From Rhodopseudomonas infernalis (GTDB taxonomy: Bacteria; Pseudomonadota; Alphaproteobacteria; Rhizobiales; Xanthobacteraceae), in assembly GCF_022271405.1 (NCBI RefSeq), contig NZ_JAJNAL010000003.1:1-64000 (forward strand): DNA of 64,000 nt, in the 5' to 3' direction. The position numbers were made by a program, and so were the translations under genes. Shown here one piece after another: positions 41,999 through 51,545 of the stretch (within the stretch, counting starts at the first letter, position 1; each line of letters opens with the position of its first letter). Below the pieces are notes generated by a model. It did no database searches. It was not told the origin of the DNA and saw only the letters and a program-made list of their open reading frames with translations.

Positions 41999-42235
41999 AT
42001 GATCAAGGACGACGACTACGTACTCGACTCCTCGGGCAACAGGGTGCTGATCGGCCTCACTTCAGAAGAGACGGCCGAGTTCTTCCGGCTGGACGAGATC
42101 ATCAGCAAAAGCGGGCCACCACCCTCGACCGACGAGGAATGGTACAGGCCCGAGGACCGGCGCTGGCTCGAGCTCTACGAGAAACACGAATCCGCCCGTC
42201 GTCCATTTCTCAAAAGCAGCAAGACGATGCATTGA
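41999..42235 (+). CDS. Hypothetical small acidic protein
   Basis: 78 aa, soluble and charged, beginning MIKDDDYVLDSSGNRVLIGL with a C-terminal RRWLELYEKHESARRPFL. No known domain was recognised. Codon use looks coding. It converges with the autotransporter gene with a 24-base gap and is unpaired otherwise. Moderate confidence that it is a real gene. Confidence 0.6.
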   Translation: MIKDDDYVLDSSGNRVLIGLTSEETAEFFRLDEIISKSGPPPSTDEEWYRPEDRRWLELYEKHESARRPFLKSSKTMH

Positions 42236-42259
42236 GGCGACGAACGCAGCGCGGAGCGT

Positions 42260-45200
42260 TTACCACGCGTAGCGGACGACGCCCTTGCCAGCGTAGCTGC
42301 GGGTGACAGCCGAGAACTCGCCTTCGAAGCTGGCGCCGACCGAGAAGCCGTTCATCCAGTTCACATCCGCTGACACCGTGGTCAGCGCCGCATCGCGCGC
42401 CGGTCGGGCGCCACTGACCACGAAGCTGGCGCCCGGCAACGCCTGGAACGTTGCCGCGACCGAGCGGTCGATGTCGAACTCGTGCGCCCAGGCGGCGCGG
42501 CCGCGCAGCGTCAGCAGCGCGCCGGCGATCGCGAAGGATTTGTCGGCCCGAAGGCCGAGTTCGCTGCGCGTCGAGGTCGCGGTCCGGGCGTCGTAGCCGA
42601 GTGCGAACACGCCGGTGCCGCTCACCGCCTGCTCCGCATAGGCCGGCAGATCGAACGCCGTGACCTGCCCGGCGGCGTAGGGTGTCAGGCCGATGCCGCC
42701 GGCAAACGGCGCGACCCATCGATGGCCGGCCTCGACCCGCGCCGAATAGGCGTTGGCGTTGAAGCCGGCGCGAAGCTGATTGAAGCCGCCGAGCGCGACG
42801 GTGCGGTCGGTGGTGATGTCCTGCCAGCCATAGGCGGCCGCCGCGGTCAGATAGCCGGCGCCGACGCTGTGGCGGATGAAGCCGCCGACCTGCACCAGAT
42901 CGGACCGGCCCGAGCCGAGGCCGTTGGCGAGGCCGAACTGGGTCGCCCCGCCGGCCATCGCGAAGCCGGCCACGGTCTGCGGCGACAGCCAGTAATCGGC
43001 GCCCGCCGCGAGGCCGTACAGCCGGCTGGTCGAGGTGGCTGAGCCGAGCGAGGCATTGCCATCGGTGGTCTGCGCGCCGCCGAAGACGGCGCCCCAACTG
43101 ACCCAGCGCGACTCGAACGGCGCCGCGACACCAGCCTTGGCGATCATCGCCTGAGCGTCACGCACCGCGCCACCGCGACCGGCGGCGCCAGCCGCGTAGG
43201 ACATCGCTCCCGGCGAAGGATCCACCAACCCGCGGCCGTTGCTGAACGGCTCGGTCAGCACGCCCATGAACATATTCATGGCGTTGAAGGTCGCTTGCTG
43301 CGCGCCAGTCGGCGTCTCGCCCGAAGCGATGCTCAGTCCGGCCGGGGTCAGCGCACCGAACACGATCGGAATGCTGCCCTCGCGCGCGAAGTAACTGCTG
43401 AGCGCGTTCGCGACCTGGGTCTGATTGGCGTTGAGGCCGCTGTTGATGATCGGCGGCGTCGGCGGACCGGGGGGAGTCGGCGGCGTCGGCGTGTAGTCGA
43501 GCACCAGATTGAGGTAGGCGTTGTTGGAGTCGTAGCCGAGGCTCGACTTGAAGCCGGACGGCAGGTTGGTGTTGACCAGTGTGCCGAACGTGCCGACCAC
43601 CCCGCCTGTCGCGTTGACGATGGTGTATTGCCGGTCAACGTAGCCGCCATTGGCGAACGAGGCGTTCACCGTCGCGCCGCCGAGCGTCGCGGTACCCGAG
43701 ACGTTGACGCGGTCGGCGCTGGTCGGCGACACCTCGACCATGTAGCTCGACGCCGCCGTGAACGTCAGATTGCCGGTCACGCTGAGCGTGCCGATCGAAT
43801 TACCCGGCGCCAGCGCGCCGCCGTTGATGAGCGTAGTGCCCACGGTGCCGTTGCCGCCCAGCGCCGCACCGGCATTCACCGTGGTCAGCGACGACGATGC
43901 GATCGAGCCGTTGACGCTGAGCGTACCGTCCTCGAGCGTTGTTGCGCCTGTGTAGCTGCTAGTCCCGGTCAGCGTCAGGTTGCCGGCGCCGCGCTTGATC
44001 AGCGAGCCGGCTCCCGAGACCGCGCCGCCGAAGCTTGTCGCATCACCGCGATTGAACGCCAGCGTGCCGTTGTTGAAGACGTCTCCGGAGATCGAACCTG
44101 TGGTGCCGCCGTTGCCGATCTGCAGCGTGCCCGCCGAGATCGTCGTGCCGCCGGTGTAGCTGTTACCTCCCGTCAGCGTCAGCGTGCCGGCGCCCTGCTT
44201 GACCAGATTGCCGCTGCCGGAGATCAACCCACCGAAGCCGATCGCATCGGAGCGATTGAACGCCAGCGTCGCGTTGTTGGTGACGTCGCCGACGATCGAG
44301 CCCGAGCTGCCGCCGTTGCCGATCTGCAGCGTGCCGGCCGAGATCGTCGTGCCGCCGGTGTAGCTGTTGGCGCCAGTCAGCGTCAGCGTGCCGGCGCCCT
44401 GCTTGACCAGATTGCCGCTGCCGGAAATCAACCCGCCGAAGCCGATCGCATCCGAGCGATTGAACGCCAGCGTCGCATTGTTGGTGACATCGCCGGAGAT
44501 CGAACCTGTGGTGCCGCCGTTGCCGATCTGCAGCGTGCCCGCCGAGATCGTCGTGCCGCCGGTGTAGCTGTTACTACCCGTCAGCATCAGCGTGCCGGCA
44601 CCCTGCTTGACCAGATTGCCGCTGCCGGAAATCAACCCGCCGAAGCCGATCGCATCCGAGCGATTGAACGCCAGCGTCGCATTGTTGGTGACGTCGCCGG
44701 AGATCGAACCTGTGGTGCCGCCATTTCCGATCTGCAGCGTGCCCGCCGAGATCGTCGTGCCGCCGGTGTAGCTGTTACTACCCGTCAGCGTCAGCGTGCC
44801 GGCGCCCTGCTTGACCAGATTGCCGCTGCCGGAGATCACGCCGCCGAAGCCGATCGCGTCCGAGCGATTGAATACCAGCGCCGCGTTGTTGGTGACGTCG
44901 CCGATGATCGAACCGGTGGTGCCGCCGTTGCCGATCTGCAGCGTGCCGTTGCTGATCGTGGTGCCGCCAGTGTAGGTGTTGGCGCCGGTCAACGTCAGCG
45001 TGTCGGCACCGAGCTTGGTGACGCTGCCGCTGCCGGAGATCGCGCCGCCGAAGCCGATCGCATCCGAGCGATTGAACACCAGCGCCGCGTTGTTGGTGAC
45101 GTCGCCGGTGATCGAACCGGTGGTGCCGCCGTTGCCGATCTGCAGCGCGCCGTCCGAGATCGTCGTGCCGCCAGTGTAGGTGTTGGCGCCGGTCAACGTC

Positions 45201-46399
45201 AGCGCCTCGGCACCGAGCTTGGTGACGCTGCCGGTGCCGGAGATCACGCCGCCGAAGCCGATCGCGTCCGAGCGATTGAACACCAGCGCCGCGTTGTTGG
45301 TGACGTCGCCGGTGATCGAACCGGTGGTGCCGCCGTTGCCGATCTGCAGCGTGCCGTCCGAGATCGTCGTGCCGCCGAGGTAGCTGTTACTACCCGTCAG
45401 CGTCAGCGTGCCGGCGCCCAGCTTGACCAGATTGCCGGACCCGAAAACCACGCCGCCGAACGTCGTCGCATCCGAGCGATTGAACGCCAACGTCGCACTG
45501 TTGGCGACGTTGCCGGCAATCGATCCGCTCGTGCCGCCATTGCCGATCTGCAGCGTGCCCGAGGAGATGATCGTCCCCCCGGAGTAAGTGTTCTGCCCCG
45601 TCAGGGTGAGCGTGCCAGTGCCGACCTTGCCGACCACCAGCGGCGCGTCGCCGTCGACCATCGTCCCCGAGAACGTGGTCGATCTATTCAGGCTGCCGAT
45701 ATTCAGGGTTTGAACTGTGCCGGTCGTGCCCTTGAATGCCGCGACCGTACCACCGCCGGAGAGCGAGCCGATCTCGACTGTGCCGATGTCGGTCCGCAAG
45801 TAAAGAATTCCATTGTTTATGATCTGCGCCGTGCCGCCGGACGCGTTCTCGCTGAACAGCATTGCGCCGCCGGACGCCACATTGAAGCTTGCGTTGCCGG
45901 CAGTACTGGTGCCGCGAAAGTCCAGCTGGGCCCCCGCGGAGCCCACCTCGAAAATCTGCGGGATGCCGGAATTGTTCACGATCCCGGCGCCTAACATTGC
46001 CAAACTGGCAGCAGGCGCCAGCGAGATCGTGTAATACGGCACGTCCGCATCAAACGTGAAACCGCCTACGCCGAAATTGCCGGACACCGTCACCGAGATC
46101 GGCGCGCCGTTGTTGGTGAACACCGCCGTTGCTGACGGGTCCGGCACCGTGGCAGGATTGCTCCAGTTCGCAGCTGTGCCGTAATCCGTGCTGCTGATGC
46201 CGGTCCAGACCTGCTGCGCCATCGCCGGCTGCGCCAGCGCCACGAGCGCGGTCGACGTCAGCAGTGCGGCAAGCCTGAGGCTTCGGCGCCGCGCACAACT
46301 TGCAATCGACTCGACAGCTCCGCGGCCAAAACCCATCGCCCGCACGGCCGACGGCAGCGCCGCCGCAACATCCTGTCCGTCCTGCACGCGAAGCCCCAT
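42260..46399 (-). CDS. Large autotransporter (type Va) with eight 68-residue repeats
   Basis: Secreted outer-membrane protein of 1379 aa. An extended basic signal peptide ends near ALAQPAMAQQ. The passenger has autotransporter-associated beta-strand repeats (GxxTLTGxNxYxGGTTISxG). Eight tandem 68-aa units follow from about residue 279 to 822. A proline-rich linker (TPTPPTPPGPPTPP) precedes the last 280-300 residues, a 12-strand beta-barrel type domain ending in the aromatic VVRYAW, as BAM substrates do. The passenger is probably a beta-helix, and its function (adhesion, biofilm) cannot be told. A divergent LysR gene lies upstream. Confidence 0.93.
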   Translation of the reverse strand: MGLRVQDGQDVAAALPSAVRAMGFGRGAVESIASCARRRSLRLAALLTSTALVALAQPAMAQQVWTGISSTDYGTAANWSNPATVPDPSATAVFTNNGAPISVTVSGNFGVGGFTFDADVPYYTISLAPAASLAMLGAGIVNNSGIPQIFEVGSAGAQLDFRGTSTAGNASFNVASGGAMLFSENASGGTAQIINNGILYLRTDIGTVEIGSLSGGGTVAAFKGTTGTVQTLNIGSLNRSTTFSGTMVDGDAPLVVGKVGTGTLTLTGQNTYSGGTIISSGTLQIGNGGTSGSIAGNVANSATLAFNRSDATTFGGVVFGSGNLVKLGAGTLTLTGSNSYLGGTTISDGTLQIGNGGTTGSITGDVTNNAALVFNRSDAIGFGGVISGTGSVTKLGAEALTLTGANTYTGGTTISDGALQIGNGGTTGSITGDVTNNAALVFNRSDAIGFGGAISGSGSVTKLGADTLTLTGANTYTGGTTISNGTLQIGNGGTTGSIIGDVTNNAALVFNRSDAIGFGGVISGSGNLVKQGAGTLTLTGSNSYTGGTTISAGTLQIGNGGTTGSISGDVTNNATLAFNRSDAIGFGGLISGSGNLVKQGAGTLMLTGSNSYTGGTTISAGTLQIGNGGTTGSISGDVTNNATLAFNRSDAIGFGGLISGSGNLVKQGAGTLTLTGANSYTGGTTISAGTLQIGNGGSSGSIVGDVTNNATLAFNRSDAIGFGGLISGSGNLVKQGAGTLTLTGGNSYTGGTTISAGTLQIGNGGTTGSISGDVFNNGTLAFNRGDATSFGGAVSGAGSLIKRGAGNLTLTGTSSYTGATTLEDGTLSVNGSIASSSLTTVNAGAALGGNGTVGTTLINGGALAPGNSIGTLSVTGNLTFTAASSYMVEVSPTSADRVNVSGTATLGGATVNASFANGGYVDRQYTIVNATGGVVGTFGTLVNTNLPSGFKSSLGYDSNNAYLNLVLDYTPTPPTPPGPPTPPIINSGLNANQTQVANALSSYFAREGSIPIVFGALTPAGLSIASGETPTGAQQATFNAMNMFMGVLTEPFSNGRGLVDPSPGAMSYAAGAAGRGGAVRDAQAMIAKAGVAAPFESRWVSWGAVFGGAQTTDGNASLGSATSTSRLYGLAAGADYWLSPQTVAGFAMAGGATQFGLANGLGSGRSDLVQVGGFIRHSVGAGYLTAAAAYGWQDITTDRTVALGGFNQLRAGFNANAYSARVEAGHRWVAPFAGGIGLTPYAAGQVTAFDLPAYAEQAVSGTGVFALGYDARTATSTRSELGLRADKSFAIAGALLTLRGRAAWAHEFDIDRSVAATFQALPGASFVVSGARPARDAALTTVSADVNWMNGFSVGASFEGEFSAVTRSYAGKGVVRYAW
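43935..45566. repeat. Eight tandem 204-bp repeats in the autotransporter gene
   Basis: The period is 204 bp (68 codons; each unit begins near GTLQIGNGGTTGSI and ends GGTTIS). Units 5 to 7 are near-identical in DNA, while the outer units 1 and 8 are more diverged. Such arrays expand and contract by recombination and can collapse in short-read assemblies. Confidence 0.9.
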
Positions 46400-46653
46400 C
46401 GCAATCGCGGATCAAATCGATCCGTCCCCGCATACACCCTAAAGACGCATCGCGATGATGAATAATTGTGTCTGCGAATACAGAGCATCGACGCCGCGAA
46501 TGATTGGAACCCGTTCGCGACGACTCGAATCAAATCCCAAACATCTGCGACAATTCAACGGAGCGCGACGCGGTCGATGGGTTGAACGACTTGCAGTATT
46601 AGTCCGTGCACAGTACTGGCAGCAAAACCCCATCAACAACAAAAACGGTGCCA

Positions 46654-47601
46654 ATGGGGACGATCAACCTTCGTAACGTCGACCTCAATCTTCTGATCGT
46701 ATTCGATGCCGTCTATGCGACGGGAAACATCAGCCATGCGGCGAGACAATTGTCGCTCAGCCAGCCGGCGGTTTCGAACGCGCTGACGCGGCTGCGCGAG
46801 CACTTCGACGATCCGTTGTTCGTACGCGCCGGGCGCGGCGTCGAGCCGACACTGCGCGCGCAGCAGATGATCAATCCTCTGCGCGAGGCGCTGCGGCTGA
46901 TTCGCGAGCAGTTTGACGCCGACCGTAGCTTCGATCTCGGCTCCGACAAGCGCACGTTCCGGATCGTGCTCGTCGATCTTCTGGAGGTGCTGCTGATGCC
47001 GCCGCTGCTGCGCCACATCGCAGCGTACGCGCCGAACGTCAGCATCGAGTCCCGCCCCGCCTGGCCGTCCGGCGTCACCGAGGATATCATCGCCGGCACG
47101 CTCGATCTCGCCTGCACCACGCTTCCGGCGAGCGCGCCAGGGCTTGTGTTCGAGACGATCTGCCCGTGCGATTACATCGTGGTGTCGCGGCGCGGCCATC
47201 CGCGGATCGGCACGGAGCTCGACCTCGACACTTACCTGTCACTCGATCAGATCGCACCGATCCCGGAGTTGCGCAGCCACAGCGCGGTCGACCGCGATCT
47301 CACCGCGCGCTGCGGTCCCCGCCGCATCGCCTATATGGTGCACAAGATGGCGTCGATACCCGCCGTCGTCGGCGGCACCGATCTCGTCGCGATGCTGCCG
47401 CGGCGGTTCGCCGAATTGATGGCGCCAAAGTTCGGCCTGCAGATTCACGCTTCACCGGTGGCGATCTCGCCGCAGGACTATCACCTGATCTGGCACGAGC
47501 GCCAAACCGACGATCCCGGCCACCGCTGGTTGCGGGAGACCTTGCTGCAGGGGATGCAGCGCGAGGCGCACGACGCACTGGCCGCAGACGCTCGCCCGTG
47601 A
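46654..47601 (+). CDS. LysR family transcriptional regulator (NodD/DntR-like)
   Basis: 315 aa from the ATG at 46654; an earlier in-frame start at 46606 is not needed. The N-terminal HTH is NLRNVDLNLLIVFDAVYATG then AARQLSLSQPAVSNALTRLR. The effector domain follows with the NodD/DntR-like FRIVLVDLLEVLLMPPLL segment, then RPAWPSGVTEDIIAGTLDLA. It diverges from the autotransporter gene (254-base gap) and precedes a HAD hydrolase gene by 38 bases, so it could control either; the ligand is unknown. Confidence 0.92.
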   Translation: MGTINLRNVDLNLLIVFDAVYATGNISHAARQLSLSQPAVSNALTRLREHFDDPLFVRAGRGVEPTLRAQQMINPLREALRLIREQFDADRSFDLGSDKRTFRIVLVDLLEVLLMPPLLRHIAAYAPNVSIESRPAWPSGVTEDIIAGTLDLACTTLPASAPGLVFETICPCDYIVVSRRGHPRIGTELDLDTYLSLDQIAPIPELRSHSAVDRDLTARCGPRRIAYMVHKMASIPAVVGGTDLVAMLPRRFAELMAPKFGLQIHASPVAISPQDYHLIWHERQTDDPGHRWLRETLLQGMQREAHDALAADARP

Positions 47602-47639
47602 TAGCGGTTCCTGCAACAACAGCGGGGAGATGGAACGCG

Positions 47640-48278
47640 ATGGTCGAGGCGGTGATCTGGGATTTTGGCGGGGTGCTGACGACCTCACCCTTCGAGGCGT
47701 TCGCGCGGTTCGAGATCGAGCGCGGGCTGCCGGCGGACATCATCCGCAACACCAACGCGGCCAATCATTTCGAGAACGCCTGGGCCAAATTCGAACGCGC
47801 CGAGATCGATCTCGACACCTTCGACGAGCTGTTCGCGGCGGAGTCCCGCGCGTTCGGGGCCGAGGTGCGCGGCAGGGAGGTGCTGCCGCTGCTGTCCGGC
47901 GAGCTGCGACCCGAGATGGTCAATGCGCTGCGGATCATCAAGCAAAACCACAAGACCGGCTGCATCACCAACAATCTGCCCGCCAATGCGATCGGCTCGG
48001 CCTCGGGCCGCACGCTCTATGTCGCGGAGGTGATGGAGCTGTTCGACCACGTCATCGAATCCGCCAAGATCGGCCTGCGCAAACCGGACCCCAAGATCTA
48101 CCAGATGATGACCGACAAACTCGGCGTCGACCCGAAGCGTTGCGTTTATCTCGACGACCTCGGCGTCAACCTGAAGCCGGCACGCGAAATGGGCATGACC
48201 ACCATCAAGGTCGTCACCGCCGAACAGGCGCTGACCGAGCTGGAAGCCGCGACCGGGCTGAACTTACGCGGCGGCTAG
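47640..48278 (+). CDS. HAD-superfamily hydrolase (subfamily IA)
   Basis: 212 aa, with ribosome binding site GGGGAGA before the ATG. HAD motifs are I: IWDFGGVLTTSP (nucleophile Asp, but Gly in place of the usual second Asp); II: GCITNN; III: Lys in KIGLRKPDPKIY; IV: CVYLDDLGVNLKPA. The missing second Asp of motif I (DFGGV instead of DxD) is shared with epoxide-hydrolase N-terminal and ACAD10-type members, so phosphatase activity is uncertain. It follows the LysR gene closely and is probably cotranscribed with it. Confidence 0.87.
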   Translation: MVEAVIWDFGGVLTTSPFEAFARFEIERGLPADIIRNTNAANHFENAWAKFERAEIDLDTFDELFAAESRAFGAEVRGREVLPLLSGELRPEMVNALRIIKQNHKTGCITNNLPANAIGSASGRTLYVAEVMELFDHVIESAKIGLRKPDPKIYQMMTDKLGVDPKRCVYLDDLGVNLKPAREMGMTTIKVVTAEQALTELEAATGLNLRGG

Positions 48279-48515
48279 AGCGCTTGATCGATTGATTGAA
48301 GCAGCGCTGGCTTCAAGCCCGGAGTCGTCAACCTGCGGTGCGCGCGAAGCGCGCCTCGAAGGATGCGGCCAAGGGATGCGGCCAAGGGATGCCACCAAGC
48401 GACGTGTCCAAAGGCGCTTGTGGCTCATCCTTCGAGGCCCGCAGCGCCGCGCTGTGCACGAGGGCCTTCGCTGCGCATCGCACTGTCGATTTCGCCGCGC
48501 TGCTCCGACGGCGCT

Positions 48516-48716
48516 TCAGCCCTTCTTCGCCAGCTTCTTTTCGACTTTCTTCCGGACGTTGCCGACTTTCTTGACGGCCTTCTTCACCGCCGACTTCGAG
48601 CGACCGGTCTTCTTGGCCTCGTAGCTGACCTCATAATCCTGCCCGCCGGCGACCCGCGCCCGGTCCTGCTTGCGCCCGCGGGCGGTCGTCGTCTTGGTGA
48701 TCTTCTTCGCAGCCAT
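48516..48716 (-). CDS. Small lysine-rich DUF3606-like protein
   Basis: 66 aa, starting at an ATG with ribosome binding site AGGAGG. A central VAGGQDYEVSYEAKKTGRSK segment matches the DUF3606 pattern, followed by a lysine-rich tail (VKKAVKKVGNVRKKVEKKLA). The strong positive charge suggests nucleic-acid binding, but no function is established. The 237 bases between it and the HAD gene contain no gene, only a short tandem repeat GGATGCGGCCAA near 48360. Confidence 0.75.
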   Translation of the reverse strand: MAAKKITKTTTARGRKQDRARVAGGQDYEVSYEAKKTGRSKSAVKKAVKKVGNVRKKVEKKLAKKG

Positions 48717-48827
48717 GCTAGCCTCCTGGTGTTGCCGATGGAGCAACGCGCTGGGGAATCGCAGGTTCCGAGAACGGCGCACCGAGAGAGAATGTATGAC
48801 CTCGAGCGGTCGTGGCCCCTCCTCGCC

Positions 48828-48903
48828 GTCACTGCGAGGAGCGTAACGACGAAGCCATCCAGCGCAGTGCACCGCTGGATGGCTTCGCTTCGCTCGCAAT
48901 GAC
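48828..48903. repeat. GTCA..AATGAC repeat between DUF3606 and beta-lyase genes
   Basis: GTCACTGCGAGGAGCGTAAC...GCCATCC on the left and GGATGGCTTCGCTTCGCTCG...CAATGAC on the right. It is a member of the same family as 26307-26380 with partly mismatched arms, lying at the 3' end of the beta-lyase gene. Confidence 0.8.
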
Positions 48904-48925
48904 GATGTCTGGGGCGATGCACCGC

Positions 48926-50374
48926 TTACAGACTATCCCCGAAATCCTCGCGGAATTTCGCGACGAGATGATTCTGCCAGTCCGACACCGGCTTCAGCAG
49001 GCCGTAGAAGAATCGCAGCACCTGCGGCTCCTCGACGAAAGTCAGCCCGCCGATCAGGTGGCGGTTGTCGTACAACCAGGTGATGCGGTCGACTGCGTAT
49101 TTCACCTGCGACAGCGTGAACACCCGGCGCGGCAGCGCGAGGCGGACCAGCTCCATGTTGGCGAAGATCTCGGTGCCGTCCGGCTCGCGTTGCTCGGAAA
49201 GCGTGCCGCGCTCCATGCCGCGAATACCCGAGGCGATGTAGAGCGCGCTCGCCAGCGCGCCCGCCGGGTACTGTGACTGCGGGATGTGATCGACGAACCG
49301 CTTGGCGTCGACATGGCAGCCGAGCCCGCCGGCCGGCGTGATCACCGGCACGCCGCGCTCCTCCAACTGCTCGACCATGTAGCCGATGAACATCGGCCCC
49401 TGGTTGATCATCTCCTCGTCCATGGTCTCGTCGAGACCGACGGTGAGCGCCTCCATCTCGCGCACCGACATGCCGCCGTAAGTGAGGAAGCCCTCGTACA
49501 GAGGCACCAGCGGCCGCATCTTCTCGTACAGCGCGCGGTCGCGAATGCAGATGCCGCCGCCGCGGGCGCAGCCCAGCTTTCGCGCGGAGAAATAGATGAT
49601 GTCGCACAGGTCGGCGGTGCGGCGAGTGATCTCGCGGATCGACAGACTCTTGCAGTGATCCTCGCGGGTCTTGTTGAAGTACAGATTGTCAGCCAGCAGG
49701 CTGGCGTCGAGCACCAGCGGCACGCCATATTCCTTGCAGACGTTGCTGACGTCGGCGAGGTTCTGCAGCGAGAACGGCTGACCGCCGATCAGATTGGTGC
49801 CGCTCTCCATCCGCACGAACGCGATGTTGCCGGCCCTCGCCTTCTCGATCACCGCGCGCAGCTTCGCGATGTCCATGTTGCCCTTGAACGGGTTGACGCT
49901 GACGACTTCCAGGCCGGCGTCGGTCACCAGCTCCTCCACCGTGCCGCCCTGCAGCGTGATGTGCGCCTTGGTGGTGGTGAAGTGATAGTTCATCGGCACC
50001 ACCTTGCCGGGCGAGACGAACACCTTGGCGAGGATGTGTTCGCAGGCGCGTCCCTGATGCGTCGGCAGGAAGTAGTTCATGCCGAAGATTTCGCGCAGCC
50101 TGGTCTCGAGCCGGGTGTAGGTGGCGCTGCCGGCGTAGCTGTCGTCGGCGACCAGCATCGCGGCCTGCTGGCGGTCGCTCATCGCGTTGACGCCGCTGTC
50201 GGTCAGCATGTCGAGAAAGACGTCGTCGTTCTTCAGCAGGAAGGTGTTGTTGCCGGCCTCGGTGATCTTTTCCAGCCGGCGCTCGATCGGCGGCAGGCTG
50301 AGCTTCTGGACGATCCGCACCTTGTGCATCTCGAGCGGCACCGTTTCGTTGCCGTAGAACTTCACCGTCGCCAT
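48926..50374 (-). CDS. Tryptophanase / tyrosine phenol-lyase family beta-eliminating lyase
   Basis: PLP enzyme of 482 aa; the ATG at 50374 has GGGGAG upstream. Fold motifs are NTFLLKNDDVFLDMLTDSG, NAMSDRQQAAM, PTHQGRACEHIL and FVRMESGTNLIGGQPFS. The PLP lysine is in FSARKLGCARGGG. Known specificity positions point to the tyrosine phenol-lyase side: MERG (Arg381 of Citrobacter TPL, Ile in tryptophanase) and LRFF near the C-terminus (Phe448-449, His in E. coli TnaA). However the conserved GGHAxF reads GGLGCHVDA and the DATR Arg is Leu (LDASLL). It is a divergent clade, so the true substrate (Tyr, Trp, Cys) is open. Confidence 0.88.
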   Translation of the reverse strand: MATVKFYGNETVPLEMHKVRIVQKLSLPPIERRLEKITEAGNNTFLLKNDDVFLDMLTDSGVNAMSDRQQAAMLVADDSYAGSATYTRLETRLREIFGMNYFLPTHQGRACEHILAKVFVSPGKVVPMNYHFTTTKAHITLQGGTVEELVTDAGLEVVSVNPFKGNMDIAKLRAVIEKARAGNIAFVRMESGTNLIGGQPFSLQNLADVSNVCKEYGVPLVLDASLLADNLYFNKTREDHCKSLSIREITRRTADLCDIIYFSARKLGCARGGGICIRDRALYEKMRPLVPLYEGFLTYGGMSVREMEALTVGLDETMDEEMINQGPMFIGYMVEQLEERGVPVITPAGGLGCHVDAKRFVDHIPQSQYPAGALASALYIASGIRGMERGTLSEQREPDGTEIFANMELVRLALPRRVFTLSQVKYAVDRITWLYDNRHLIGGLTFVEEPQVLRFFYGLLKPVSDWQNHLVAKFREDFGDSL

Positions 50375-50638
50375 TCCCAACTCCCCAGCAGACCCGCACC
50401 ACGCGGCGGCCTTGGCTTACCGGGACGCCGAAAGATCGGAATTGCGTCCGATCAATCCTGCCCACGGCCGAATGGCGGGCGCCGGCCACGCCCACGAAAC
50501 AAAACCCCGCCGCGACGAAACCAAATCCGGGTGCCGACGAAAACGTCCTGAAACCGGGCGCGCGGTACTGATAGTGCCAACAAGTCGCCGAAAACGGCGC
50601 TGGCGAACAAAACAGGCGTTCAGAACAGGGAGCGAGCC

Positions 50639-51343
50639 ATGATCCGTTTGATGACCCATCTCCAGCATGCCGGCCGAGCAACCGCGCTGGCCGGCGTCGC
50701 GATCGCAGCCATGACCGCCGGCCCGGCCGATGCCGCCCAGCCGCTGCCCTTCCCGTTTCTGCTGATGCCGCAGCCGGCCGCGCTGCAACCGGCGCCCTAT
50801 GTGCCGCAGGTGCAAGCCGCACCGCAGGACGAGGAGGACGTCGCGCCGTCCGAATTGCCGGCCCGGTTGAAGCGCCAGATCGTCAGCTACGCGACCCGCG
50901 AAGCCCCCGGCACCATCATCATCGATACGCCGAACACCTATCTCTACTACGTGCTCGGCGGCGGCCGCGCGGTGCGCTACGGCATCGGCGTCGGGCGCGA
51001 CGGCTTCACCTGGTCGGGCGTGCAGTCGATTACCAAGAAGGCAGAGTGGCCGGACTGGACGCCACCGCCGGAGATGATCGCCCGCCAGCCCTATCTGCCG
51101 CGGCATATGGCCGGCGGCCCCGGAAATCCGCTCGGCGCGCGCGCCATGTATCTCGGCGGCACCATCTACCGCATCCACGGCACCAACGCGCCCTCGACGA
51201 TCGGCACACACGTATCGTCCGGGTGTATTCGATTGACCAACGAGGACGTCACCGACCTGTATGCGAGGGTCAACGTCGGCGCCAAGGTGATCGTGCTGCC
51301 CGACAACCGCCGCGCCGATAACAGCAGCGGCCGCCGCGGGTAG
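50639..51343 (+). CDS. L,D-transpeptidase (YkuD domain), secreted
   Basis: 234 aa with a signal peptide (about 1-32, cut near PADAA), ribosome binding site GGGAGCGAG. After a Pro-rich linker the YkuD domain begins at TIIIDTPNTYLYYVLGGGRA. The catalytic motif is HGTNAPSTIG...VSSGCIRLTNEDV, with the nucleophilic Cys in SSGCIR. It forms 3-3 cross-links or attaches proteins to peptidoglycan in the periplasm. It diverges from the beta-lyase gene (about 260 bases) and precedes the DUF4403-like gene. Confidence 0.93.
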   Translation: MIRLMTHLQHAGRATALAGVAIAAMTAGPADAAQPLPFPFLLMPQPAALQPAPYVPQVQAAPQDEEDVAPSELPARLKRQIVSYATREAPGTIIIDTPNTYLYYVLGGGRAVRYGIGVGRDGFTWSGVQSITKKAEWPDWTPPPEMIARQPYLPRHMAGGPGNPLGARAMYLGGTIYRIHGTNAPSTIGTHVSSGCIRLTNEDVTDLYARVNVGAKVIVLPDNRRADNSSGRRG

Positions 51344-51545
51344 CGGCTGCCAACCAGCCGACGGGAGCAGGCGACCGTGCCGTCTATGAGTCGGCCGGCG
51401 CCTGAGTGTCCGCTGCGACACATCGGCGTCGCTTCCGGCCGACATTGCGGCGATTTAACCTCGCCGAGCACCGGCGAACAGGCGCCCCGCTGGCGCCGCC
51501 GGGCGCGGGGCTGTATGGTCCCGGCCGTTTCAGCCCGGGGAATTG

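Noticed and set aside
43295-45994. Plus-strand open frame of about 900 codons antisense to the autotransporter
   Set aside because: It mirrors the repetitive, GC-rich autotransporter coding strand. Its composition is Arg/Ala/Asp-rich nonsense with no domain, and its repeats follow those of the opposite strand.
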